Positions 9,346 through 17,182 of a stretch of DNA of 64,000 nucleotides are shown in pieces. Within the stretch, counting starts at the first letter, position 1; every line of letters begins with the position of its first letter. The stretch comes from Candidatus Avelusimicrobium aviculae (GTDB lineage: Bacteria; Elusimicrobiota; Elusimicrobia; Elusimicrobiales; Elusimicrobiaceae): NCBI GenBank assembly GCA_944324655.1, contig CALUXF010000002.1, positions 1 to 64,000 on the forward strand, in the 5' to 3' direction. The notes below the pieces were generated by a model. That model did no database searches, had not been told where the DNA came from, and saw nothing but the letters and a program-made list of their open reading frames with translations. Made by a program: the position numbers and the translations under genes.

Positions 9346-9801
9346 ATGAAAACGCTTATTTTGGTGCGCCACGCCCACGCGCTTGGCGCTTTGGAGGCAG
9401 GCGTACAAAAAGACGCATTGCGTCCGCTCTCCCCACAGGGGCTGGAAAAAGCCGCCCATACCGCCAAACGGCTGCAAAACGCTGGCTGCCGGCCGGAACG
9501 CATTTTGCACAGCCCGTTGCTGCGCGCCTCCCAAACGGCGGATATTTTATCCGGCGCGTTAAACGCCCCTTTACAGCCTTGCGCGGAATTAAACGGCATG
9601 CATGATGACCAAGCAGTGTGCGATTTTTTAATACAACAAATACAAGAAGCCAACTGCCTGGTTGCCGTGGGGCATAACCCCAATATTGCCGTTGTGCTGC
9701 ATTTGCTTACCGGGCAGACGAGGCACTTTTCCCCCGGTTCTTTTGCCATATTGAATATGCAAAAGGCACAGGAACCCCAATTAATGAGCTTTGAGGAATA
9801 A
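9346..9801 (+). CDS. sixA: SixA-like histidine phosphatase
   Basis: 151-residue member of the histidine phosphatase superfamily. The phospho-acceptor His is H9 in LVRHAHA, and the second catalytic His is in VAVGHNPNI. Short SixA-type proteins remove phosphate from phosphohistidine, for example on phosphotransfer proteins. ATG 9346 is chosen over the frame start at 9319 because AAGGA lies upstream and the family begins with MKTLILVRH. It is divergent from addB and two bases ahead of uppP. Confidence 0.85.
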   Translation: MKTLILVRHAHALGALEAGVQKDALRPLSPQGLEKAAHTAKRLQNAGCRPERILHSPLLRASQTADILSGALNAPLQPCAELNGMHDDQAVCDFLIQQIQEANCLVAVGHNPNIAVVLHLLTGQTRHFSPGSFAILNMQKAQEPQLMSFEE

Positions 9802-9803
9802 TC

Positions 9804-10583
9804 ATGACTATTTTTGACGCCGTTTTACTGGGTCTTTTGCAAGCGCTGGGAGAGTTTTTGCCCATCTCCAGCTCCGCCCATTTGGTGCTGTTGCCTTATT
9901 TGCGCGGGCAGCAATACCAGGGGCTGGCTTTTGATGTCATGCTTCACGTAGCCACCTTGCTGGCGGTACTGTTGTATTTTTGGAAAGATTGGTACCAGCT
10001 GATAAAAGACGGGCTGACGCGCCCTTTATCTGATGAGGGCCGCACCATTTGGTACTTGGCTTTAGGCACGGTGCCCGCCGGCTTGGCCGGCGTGTTGCTG
10101 GGGAACTGGGCGGAAACCACCTTTAGAAACCCGTTAATGATTGCCGTTTGCTTAATGGTGTTTGCCGTTATTTTGTGGGCGGCGGACCGCAAAGCTTCCA
10201 GCCAAACCGGCACGCTGTTAAATTTAAAAACCGTACTGCTTATCGGATGCGCGCAGGCGTTGGCCATTATGCCGGGAGTGTCCAGAAGCGGAGTCACCAT
10301 TACGGCGGCTTTGCTGTTGGGGCTTTCCCGCGCGTCCAGCGCACGGGTGTCGTTTTTGCTCTCCGCCCCCGTCATAGGCGGGGCGGCGGTACTGGAACTG
10401 AAAAACCTTTCCTGGGCGGAAATAAACGCCCCGTTTATATGGGGGTTTGTCAGCGCGTTTTTAGGGGCGCTTTTGGTAATCGGCTGGCTGATGAAATACA
10501 TTAAAACCCACAGCTTTAACGTGTTTGTTGTTTACCGGCTGCTGCTGGGGTTGTTTATTATCGGGTTTTATTTTTGGAAATAA
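9804..10583 (+). CDS. uppP: Undecaprenyl-diphosphatase UppP (BacA)
   Basis: 259-residue polytopic membrane enzyme that recycles undecaprenyl pyrophosphate to the monophosphate lipid carrier for peptidoglycan and LPS. Both family signatures are present: the N-terminal EFLPISSSAHL and the PGVSRSGVTI motif in the second half. Length matches the family. GAGGA lies six bases before the start, and the gene follows sixA after a 2-base gap. A bidirectional terminator separates it from convergent proC. Confidence 0.95.
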   Translation: MTIFDAVLLGLLQALGEFLPISSSAHLVLLPYLRGQQYQGLAFDVMLHVATLLAVLLYFWKDWYQLIKDGLTRPLSDEGRTIWYLALGTVPAGLAGVLLGNWAETTFRNPLMIAVCLMVFAVILWAADRKASSQTGTLLNLKTVLLIGCAQALAIMPGVSRSGVTITAALLLGLSRASSARVSFLLSAPVIGGAAVLELKNLSWAEINAPFIWGFVSAFLGALLVIGWLMKYIKTHSFNVFVVYRLLLGLFIIGFYFWK

Positions 10584-10603
10584 TCTCGCCCAAACGCAAA
10601 CTA

Positions 10604-10635
10604 AAAACGCCCCTTGTTTCCAAGGGGCGTTTTTA
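10604..10635. terminator. Bidirectional terminator between uppP and proC
   Basis: Perfect 10-bp stem ACGCCCCTTG / CAAGGGGCGT with a TTTC loop at 10607-10630, flanked by A-run and T-run. It serves both convergent genes. Confidence 0.92.
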
Positions 10636-10643
10636 ATAAAAAG

Positions 10644-11441
10644 CTATTTGGCAAATTCCCGCGCTTTGTTTACGGTGGCTTGCACCACTTTTTCAAACAA
10701 TTGGTCCGCGCGGGTTTCTTCCAACACGGCCACACCGGCCGCCGTACAACCGCCGGGAGTGGTTACGCTTTTTTGCAAAGCCGCCGGGCTTTGGCCGGAC
10801 AGAAGCGCCATTTCCGCCGCGCCGGCCGTCATTTGCGCGGCCAGCAAATTGGCCGTTTTTTCCGGCAGGCCCAAATCTTGCCCGCCCTTGGACAACGCCG
10901 CAATAACATAATAAATAAACGCCGGGCCGGAGCCGGAAACCGCGGTAGCCGCGTCAAACAAATCTTCCGGCAGTTCTTCCACGCGCCCCGCACAGCCGAA
11001 AATGTTCCGCGCGGTTTGCATTTGCTCGTCCGTTACATACTTTCCACGCGCCAGCAGGCTCATCCCTTTGCCTAAGGCAATAGGGGTGTTGGGCATTACC
11101 CGCACCACGGGAAAACCGGGCAGCGCTTTTTCCAGCATAGCCGTAGCAGACCCCAACGCCACTGAAAGCACCAGCTTGGGGGCGGTTAATACGCGCGCGA
11201 TTTCCCGCAATACTTCAGGCACCACGGCGGGCTTAACCGCAATAATCAGCACGTCCGCCTGGGCGATAACGCGCGCGTTATCGGTACAAGCGGTTATGTT
11301 AAAGCGGGAAGACAAATCCCGCGCTGATTTTTCCGTATGTACGCTAGCCAAAATGTCTGCACTGCGGTAAGAGCCGTAATTTAGTAATCCTTTAATAATG
11401 GCGCCGCCCATTTCTCCGGCGCCTAAAAAACCTATTTTCAT
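10644..11441 (-). CDS. proC: Pyrroline-5-carboxylate reductase
   Basis: 265-residue enzyme for the last step of proline synthesis, NAD(P)H reduction of P5C. The Rossmann motif GFLGAGEMGGAI is at residues 4-15, and the family C-terminal block SGSGPAFIYY...TPGGCTAAGV is intact. It starts inside the proA stop (ATGA), so it is translationally coupled as the third gene of proB-proA-proC. Confidence 0.95.
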   Translation of the reverse strand: MKIGFLGAGEMGGAIIKGLLNYGSYRSADILASVHTEKSARDLSSRFNITACTDNARVIAQADVLIIAVKPAVVPEVLREIARVLTAPKLVLSVALGSATAMLEKALPGFPVVRVMPNTPIALGKGMSLLARGKYVTDEQMQTARNIFGCAGRVEELPEDLFDAATAVSGSGPAFIYYVIAALSKGGQDLGLPEKTANLLAAQMTAGAAEMALLSGQSPAALQKSVTTPGGCTAAGVAVLEETRADQLFEKVVQATVNKAREFAK

Positions 11442-12757
11442 TTTTTATCCTCTTGCAATAAATTTTTATGTGTAAATTTCTGCGCGTGCGGGCCCACAAA
11501 ATCCCCCACTATCTGCCCCGCACCGCGCAAGCGGTATTTATAAATGGTTAATCCTTCCAGCCCCACCGGGCCGCGCGCGTGGGTTTTGGCGGTGCTGATG
11601 CCTACTTCCGCCCCAAAGCCGTAGCGGTAGCCGTCCGCAAAGCGGGTGGAAGCGTTGTGGTACACGCCGGCGGAGTCCACGGCAGAAAGGAAATATTCGG
11701 CTTCTTTATCGTTTTGGGTTAAAATGGCGTCCGTATGGTGGGAACCGTAACGGTTAATATGCAAGGCGGCCTCTTTTACCCCATGCACCGTACGTACGGA
11801 AAGTTCCGGCGCGCCGTATTCCGCATGCCACTCCAGCTCTTGGGAATACGCGCCGCCGGGAAAGCGTTCTTTTTCTTCTTCCAACGCGTGTACGGTTACC
11901 CCCGCCTGATGAAGCGCAGACAGCAAACTATTGACGCTCTCCTGCGGCCAGGCCGCGTCCACCAAAAGCGTTTCCACGGCGTTGCAGGCTGCCGGATATT
12001 GGGTTTTGGCGTCCACACAGATTTTTATTGCCAAATCCGCCGGGGCGGAGGGAGCTATATAAATATGGCATACGCCGTCCGCATGGCCCAAGACGGAAAT
12101 GGAAGTATTTTCTTTTACATATTGCACCAACGCGTTGGAACCGCGGGGAATGACTAAATCTATATACGCGTCTTGCTTTAACAATTCGGCCGCGTCTTGG
12201 CGGGAGTGCACCAAACTAAGCGCGCCCTGTGGCCAGCCGCCGGGCAAAGAAGAAAGCGCCCCCGTAAGAATTTTTAAAAACGCTTCGTTTGTATGCTGGG
12301 CTTCTTTGCCGCCTTTTAAAATCACCGCATTGCCGGATTTAACCGCCAACGCCGCAATTTGGGGAAGTACGTCCGGCCGGGCCTCAAAAATAACCAATAA
12401 TACCCCCAGCGGACAGCTTACTTTTTGCAAAGTAAGGCCGGGAGCCATTTCCGTATACGCCAGCACACGGCCAACCGGGTCCGGCAAGCTGGCTAAATCT
12501 TCCATGCCGCTGGCTACGGCGTTTAATTTATTTTCATCCAATTTTAAACGGGCAAACAAAGACGGCTTCATTTTGCCTTCTTTTACGGCCTGTTCGGCGG
12601 CTTGCAAATCCAGTTTATTGGCGGCAAACAACGCCCGCGCCCCCGCGCGCACCGCCTGCGCCATAGCCAAAAGCGCGGCGTTTTTTTGCGGCGTTTCAAC
12701 CAACGCCAACAGGCGGGAAGCCTCTTTTGCTTGTAAAGCCAATTCTTGCGCGTTCAT
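11438..12757 (-). CDS. proA: Gamma-glutamyl phosphate reductase
   Basis: 439-residue aldehyde-dehydrogenase-superfamily enzyme that reduces gamma-glutamyl phosphate to glutamate semialdehyde. The catalytic Cys sits in TQYPAACNAVETLL, and the C-terminal GPVGLEGLTIYKY block is diagnostic. I use ATG 12757, preceded by GAGG at six bases; a GTG at 12769 overlaps that ribosome site and is less likely. It lies eight bases after the proB stop. Confidence 0.95.
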   Translation of the reverse strand: MNAQELALQAKEASRLLALVETPQKNAALLAMAQAVRAGARALFAANKLDLQAAEQAVKEGKMKPSLFARLKLDENKLNAVASGMEDLASLPDPVGRVLAYTEMAPGLTLQKVSCPLGVLLVIFEARPDVLPQIAALAVKSGNAVILKGGKEAQHTNEAFLKILTGALSSLPGGWPQGALSLVHSRQDAAELLKQDAYIDLVIPRGSNALVQYVKENTSISVLGHADGVCHIYIAPSAPADLAIKICVDAKTQYPAACNAVETLLVDAAWPQESVNSLLSALHQAGVTVHALEEEKERFPGGAYSQELEWHAEYGAPELSVRTVHGVKEAALHINRYGSHHTDAILTQNDKEAEYFLSAVDSAGVYHNASTRFADGYRYGFGAEVGISTAKTHARGPVGLEGLTIYKYRLRGAGQIVGDFVGPHAQKFTHKNLLQEDKK

Positions 12758-12765
12758 AACATACC

Positions 12766-13908
12766 TCACAAAATGACAATATTGTCGCGGTGGATTACTT
12801 CATCGTAATTTTTGCCGCCCAGTTTTTTGGCGATGTCTTCACTCTGGCAGCCTAAAATTTTGCCGCAGTCCGCGCTGGAATAATTCACCATGCCTTTGGC
12901 AAATTCGGCGCCGTTTTCGTCAAATACGCTGATTACGTCCCCTACGTCAAACTCGCCCGCTACGCCTGTAATCCCGGCCGCCAGCAGGCTGGCCCCTTTC
13001 TGGCACAGCGCTTTAAACGCGCCGGCGTTTACCACCACGCCGCCCGTCATATTGGTGGAATAGGCTATCCACACTTTTTTACCGGGCAAATCAGCCACCG
13101 GCCTAAATAAAGTGCCGGTAAACTCGTCCGAAAACACACGCCCCAACGCGCCCGGCGTTTTGCCGTTGGCAATCACCATGGCGCAGCCGGAATGGGTAAC
13201 CACTTTGGCGGCCTCCAGCTTGGTTTTCATGCCGCCGCGGCCCCGTTTGGAGGCGCCTCCGGCGGCGGATTCTATTTCCGGCGTAATGGCTTTTACTTCC
13301 GCAATCAGCTTGGCGTCTTTATTTTTGCGCGGGTCACTGTCATACAAGCCGTTGATGTCTGACAAAATAACCAGCAAATCCGCGTCCAGCCCGCCGGCTA
13401 CCAGAGCGGAAAGTTTGTCATTATCTCCAAAGCAGACCTTAACCCCTTTGTCTTTATAGGCGCGAAGTTCGTTGGTGGAAACGGTGTCATTTTGGTTAAT
13501 AATGGGAACCACCCCCAGCTCCAGCAGGCGGCAGAGCGTATCGCGCAAACTTAAATAACGGGGGCGGATGGAAAAGTCGTCCTCCGTTAAGAGCACCTGG
13601 GCGGTGGTAAGGCCCAAAGCGGCAAAGCCGTCTTCATAAAATTTCATCAGCCCGCACTGGCCTACCGCCGCGCAAGCCTGCTTAATGGAAACCAAATCCG
13701 GCATTTCCGTTAAGTGCAAACGCTGCGCGCCCAGCCCCACCGCGCCGGAAGTAACCACAATAATCTCTTTGCCTTTGGCTTTTAAGCGGGCCATGTCTTC
13801 CATAAAAGAATAAATGCGCGACAGCGCCAGCCCCCCCTCTGCCGATGTAAGCACATTGGTGCCAAATTTAAAAACAATGCGTTTTGCGTTTTTGATTAGT
13901 TCATGCAT
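12766..13908 (-). CDS. proB: Glutamate 5-kinase with C-terminal PUA domain
   Basis: 380-residue amino-acid kinase giving gamma-glutamyl phosphate, the committed and normally proline-inhibited step. The kinase domain (about 1-265) shows KFGTNVLTS, VTSGAVGLGAQ, IINQNDTVS and FGDNDKLSALVA. The glycine-rich GGASKRGRGGMKTKLEAA loop precedes a PUA domain from about residue 285. First gene of the proline operon; a terminator at 13925-13953 insulates it from the nuclease gene upstream. Confidence 0.95.
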   Translation of the reverse strand: MHELIKNAKRIVFKFGTNVLTSAEGGLALSRIYSFMEDMARLKAKGKEIIVVTSGAVGLGAQRLHLTEMPDLVSIKQACAAVGQCGLMKFYEDGFAALGLTTAQVLLTEDDFSIRPRYLSLRDTLCRLLELGVVPIINQNDTVSTNELRAYKDKGVKVCFGDNDKLSALVAGGLDADLLVILSDINGLYDSDPRKNKDAKLIAEVKAITPEIESAAGGASKRGRGGMKTKLEAAKVVTHSGCAMVIANGKTPGALGRVFSDEFTGTLFRPVADLPGKKVWIAYSTNMTGGVVVNAGAFKALCQKGASLLAAGITGVAGEFDVGDVISVFDENGAEFAKGMVNYSSADCGKILGCQSEDIAKKLGGKNYDEVIHRDNIVIL

Positions 13909-13924
13909 AAATAAATATCCTCTG

Positions 13925-13953
13925 CAAAAAAGCCCGCTTGGTTAAGCAGGCTT
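13925..13953 (-). terminator. Terminator after the kinase-rsmD-nuclease operon
   Basis: Read on the minus strand, AAGCCTGCTT pairs with AAGCGGGCTT (one G.T pair) around AACC, followed by a T6 run. It lies 13 bases past the nuclease stop and upstream of proB. Confidence 0.85.
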
Positions 13954-13966
13954 TGGAAAAAATAAA

Positions 13967-14701
13967 TTATTCTTGAGTTTGTTTCGCCAAAGCCGAATGT
14001 TCGCACCGGGTATTGAACGGACACTGCGCGCAATGGGAAAGGTTGGGCTCAAAATCGTTTACTTCTATTTTTTTCCCAATTTCTATAAAAGTGTTTAAAA
14101 TTTTATCTTCGTCAAACGCGTCAAAAGGGACGCTTTCGGTTTTATCGTACGCTACAAAATACAAAGTGGCCCGCCCGTTTTGCAGCCCCCACGCCCGGCG
14201 CGCGCCAATGGCGTAAATGCCCAGCTGCAAAGAATCTTTTACCTCCTGCGCAAAGTCTATATCCGTACCGGTTTTATAGTCTATCACTTCCCAGGAACCG
14301 TCCGGCCATTTGTCTATGCGGTCAATTTTACCGCGAAAGGTCCACGGTTTTTGTTCAAAAATAAATTCCCGCTCGGTAGCGTCCACCGTGGTTTTGCGCT
14401 CATATTCCCGCTGGGCGTAGGTTTCCAGCATTTTTTTGCCTTTTAAATACCACTCCATCTGTTCCCCGGCGCTGGAATAACCGGCGCCAAGCCAGCAGTC
14501 ATCGTAAAAAGAAAGCAGTTCAGACGGGTCATTGCTTTCCCGGTGGTACTCTTCCAACGTGCGGTGAATAGACACCCCTAAAGAAGAAGCGGGCACCAGC
14601 CCTTCGCGCTTGCCTTCTATGTATTTTAATTTGTAAAGGAAAGGGCATTCCTGATAGGTTTTTATTTTGGAAAAATTTAACTCGTAAACATCGCTGTACA
14701 T
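13967..14701 (-). CDS. Stand-alone PD-(D/E)XK nuclease with AddB-type Fe-S cysteines
   Basis: 244-residue protein built like the detached C-terminal nuclease domain of AddB or a Cas4-like exonuclease. Nuclease residues are H46, D127, D141 and K143 (VIDYKTG). The iron-sulfur ligands C19, C224, C227 and C233 follow the AddB spacing (one N-terminal Cys, then C-x2-C-x5-C). No helicase domain is attached. It is three bases downstream of rsmD, last gene of the kinase operon. No cas genes are in the window, so Cas4 is unlikely. The physiological substrate is unknown. Confidence 0.85.
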   Translation of the reverse strand: MYSDVYELNFSKIKTYQECPFLYKLKYIEGKREGLVPASSLGVSIHRTLEEYHRESNDPSELLSFYDDCWLGAGYSSAGEQMEWYLKGKKMLETYAQREYERKTTVDATEREFIFEQKPWTFRGKIDRIDKWPDGSWEVIDYKTGTDIDFAQEVKDSLQLGIYAIGARRAWGLQNGRATLYFVAYDKTESVPFDAFDEDKILNTFIEIGKKIEVNDFEPNLSHCAQCPFNTRCEHSALAKQTQE

Positions 14702-14704
14702 AAA

Positions 14705-15292
14705 TCAGCCTTTATTTGTTTTATAGCGGAAAAAGTGCACCAACGTATCGCCGTATTTTTCTTGGCGGTACATTTCAAATTCGTCCGGTATGGAAAATGC
14801 TTCGCTTTTATGCGTTTGCAAAATGACAATGCCGCCCGGGGCCAATAATTTAGCCTGAGCCACGTTTTTTAAAGCCGGTTCTGAGAAGGCCAACATTTTG
14901 TTGTTTTGGTCCCGGTAGGGCGGACCCATAAAAATAATGTCGTAGCCTTCGTTATCACTATATGGAAGCAGCCAATCCAGCGGGCGCAAAATATCCCCTT
15001 TAAGCACTTTGGCGCGGTCCTCAAACCCCAAATGGGCCAAGTTGCGGTGGATGTTTTTAATACAGGCGGGCTCCCGGTCCACCATGACCGTTTTCTGCGC
15101 CCCGCGGGAAAGCGCCTCCAAAGACACGCTTCCCGTACCGGCAAACAAATCCAGCATAATGGCGGCCGGAACGCGCGGACGGATAATATCAAACAAGGAT
15201 TGTTTGATACGGTCCGAAATGGGTTTTACGGGCAAATTTTTAGAAACGGAAAATATCCTCCGCCCTCTGGCGCTGCCTGCGATAATGCGCAT
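14705..15292 (-). CDS. rsmD: 16S rRNA (guanine-966-N2) methyltransferase RsmD
   Basis: 195-residue class I SAM methyltransferase. The family start MRIIAGSARGR, the KPISDRIKQSLFDII block and the SAM motif LDLFAGTGSVSLEA are present. The catalytic motif that is normally DPPY or NPPY reads GPPY here (residues 123-126), confirmed in the bases. AAGGAG lies about 12 bases before the start. It sits between a two-component pair and a nuclease, not beside coaD as in many genomes. Confidence 0.88.
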   Translation of the reverse strand: MRIIAGSARGRRIFSVSKNLPVKPISDRIKQSLFDIIRPRVPAAIMLDLFAGTGSVSLEALSRGAQKTVMVDREPACIKNIHRNLAHLGFEDRAKVLKGDILRPLDWLLPYSDNEGYDIIFMGPPYRDQNNKMLAFSEPALKNVAQAKLLAPGGIVILQTHKSEAFSIPDEFEMYRQEKYGDTLVHFFRYKTNKG

Positions 15293-15307
15293 AAAAAACG
15301 TTTCTCC

Positions 15308-15955
15308 TTATAACTGGGCAATGCCTTCCTTAATGGCGTAACGCACCAGTTCCGCCTGTTTATGAATGGAAAGCTTCTTCATAATATTATTGCGGTGTAC
15401 GTGAATGGTGTTTAAAGACAAATTAAACGTTTTGGCGATTTGCTTGCTGCTGTAGCCTTCCGCAATTAACTGCAAGACTTCTTTTTCTTTGGGGGTAAGG
15501 CCGGTTACATCGCGCTTGCGGCCGGAGGTTTTACCCAAAAAGCCCTGCACAATGTATTTGGAAATTTTGCTGCACAGGTAAAAACGGCCGGAGGCTACTT
15601 CGTGTATGGCTTCCACAATTTCATCGGCGGTGGATACTTTTACAATGAAGCCTTTTGCCCCCGCTTTGAGGGATTTTTCCACCGCTACGCGGTCATCATA
15701 CATGCTTAAAATGATTACTTTGGCGGAAGGTTTCATTTTTACCAAACGCTGCACCGCTTCCACCCCGTTTAAAAGCGGCATGGAAATATCCACTACATAT
15801 ACGTCCGCATCGTTGGAGGAGGCCCACTCCAACAGTTCTTTTCCGTTGCCCACTTCGGCCACAACGCTCAAGTCTTTGCCTTTGCGTTCCAACACCGCTT
15901 TCACACCGTCACGCACGATAATATGGTCGTCCGCCAATACAATTTTGATAGTCAT
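15308..15955 (-). CDS. NarL/DegU-type response regulator
   Basis: 215-residue regulator. The receiver domain (about 1-120) has acidic residues D9 and D10 and the phospho-acceptor D56 (VVDISMP). A LuxR-type helix-turn-helix (about 148-210; LTPKEKEVLQLIAEGYSSKQIA...VHRNNIMKKL) binds DNA. Its start overlaps the kinase stop as ATGA and carries GGAGGA upstream, so kinase and regulator form a pair. The target genes are unknown. Confidence 0.94.
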   Translation of the reverse strand: MTIKIVLADDHIIVRDGVKAVLERKGKDLSVVAEVGNGKELLEWASSNDADVYVVDISMPLLNGVEAVQRLVKMKPSAKVIILSMYDDRVAVEKSLKAGAKGFIVKVSTADEIVEAIHEVASGRFYLCSKISKYIVQGFLGKTSGRKRDVTGLTPKEKEVLQLIAEGYSSKQIAKTFNLSLNTIHVHRNNIMKKLSIHKQAELVRYAIKEGIAQL

Positions 15956-17055
15956 GGTCTTCCTCCGTATACTACCCGCGGGCAGGTAACCGTTATTTGG
16001 GTACCTTTTCCGGGTTCGCTTTTAATCTTTAAAGTGCCGCCCAAATAAGCGGCGCTGTCTTTCATGGCCAGCAACCCCACATGCCGTATGGAACGCTGTT
16101 TGGAGGGGGCAAACCCCACCCCGTCGTCTTCTAATTTAACGGTAACGTTTTTTTCCGTCTTGCGAAGCACCAGCTTTACCTTTTTGGCATGGGCGTGCTT
16201 TACCACATTATTAAGGCCTTCCTGTATCACACGGTACAACATAATGTTTACGTTGTCAGAAGAAGGCTCCTCACACTGGTCATCCACCACCAGCTCGTGT
16301 TGGATGCCGGTAAACGCGCTGAAATTTTCCAACAGTTCGCGCGCCGCCCCTTCCAGCCCCAAGGCTTCCAAATGCGGAGGGCGCAAATTGACAATAATGT
16401 TTTTCACCCGGTCAATGGTGTTTTTTATTTGTTCGTCCAGCCGGGCAATATCCTGCAGCGCCTGCTTTTTATTATTAGAGCGGACGCTGTCTTTCACCAA
16501 GGCCAACAAAGAGGTCAGCGTGACGGCTGAGGTGCCTATTTCGTCATGCAGCGCTTTGGATATTTCCCTCTTTTCATCTTCCCGCGCCGCCAACAAAATT
16601 TGGGAGAAGGTGTGTTCCCCTTTCTCATGCAAGGCCTTTTGGTGCCGCAATGAGGAGGACTTGTCCAAATTACGCACCAACCCCAACACGTTGGCTACTT
16701 TTTTGTCATTGTCAAACAACGGCAATAAGGTGGAATGATAATAATAAGTGACGGATCCCCGGTCCAAACTCCACGCGTATTTGACCACATTGCCTTTTAA
16801 CGCTTGCTGGAAAGCTTTATCATGCAAGGCAAAAGCGTCCGGCCCTTTGGCGTTTGTATAAAAACCTTCCGCATTGCCAAACATAAATACTTTTTTCGTT
16901 TCCGGGTGGGCCACGTAAATTAAATCATACCCGTATATTTTGGAGTTATGCGCGGAAGCGACGGCTTGGGGACTGTCTACATAAAAAGCCGCTTCGGCGC
17001 AATGTTCCTTGCACGGGTAGATACACGTTTGCTTTTTGTTTTTTTCACAGGGCAT
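15952..17055 (-). CDS. Soluble NarX/DegS-type sensor histidine kinase with N-terminal cysteines
   Basis: 367-residue kinase without membrane segments. Residues 1-20 carry four cysteines (C3, C11, C15, C19), then a PAS-like sensor region (about 24-130). The HisKA_3 dimerisation helix follows with the phospho-acceptor H170 in ALHDEIGTS, and then an HATPase domain (NNVVKHAHAKK, EDDGVGFAP, GLLAMKDSA). The cysteines could bind an Fe-S cluster or metal, as in the oxygen sensor NreB, but the spacing differs. A GAGGT ribosome site precedes ATG 17055. It is transcribed divergently from the PBP gene. Confidence 0.9.
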   Translation of the reverse strand: MPCEKNKKQTCIYPCKEHCAEAAFYVDSPQAVASAHNSKIYGYDLIYVAHPETKKVFMFGNAEGFYTNAKGPDAFALHDKAFQQALKGNVVKYAWSLDRGSVTYYYHSTLLPLFDNDKKVANVLGLVRNLDKSSSLRHQKALHEKGEHTFSQILLAAREDEKREISKALHDEIGTSAVTLTSLLALVKDSVRSNNKKQALQDIARLDEQIKNTIDRVKNIIVNLRPPHLEALGLEGAARELLENFSAFTGIQHELVVDDQCEEPSSDNVNIMLYRVIQEGLNNVVKHAHAKKVKLVLRKTEKNVTVKLEDDGVGFAPSKQRSIRHVGLLAMKDSAAYLGGTLKIKSEPGKGTQITVTCPRVVYGGRP

Positions 17056-17164
17056 AAATACCTCGGAAACGATACTTAGTAAAATTTTACTATTTTTATT
17101 CTTATTTTGTACAAAAAGACGTCCCTCTTTTATATAGGTACTGCCCCGAAAATATCCTTAAGTT

Positions 17165-17173
17165 TGATATAAT
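17165..17173 (+). promoter_or_regulatory. Extended -10 promoter of the PBP gene
   Basis: TGATATAAT, a perfect TATAAT with the TGn extension, ends nine bases before ATG 17183. Transcription would start about three bases before the start codon. No clear -35 and no Shine-Dalgarno are seen. Confidence 0.7.
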
Positions 17174-17182
17174 TTTAATAAT

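Noticed and set aside
9282-9749. 156-residue N-terminal extension of addB
   Set aside because: It runs antisense through most of sixA, has Cys/Ser-rich noise-like composition, and the AddB-like sequence begins only at MRLEYANYP.
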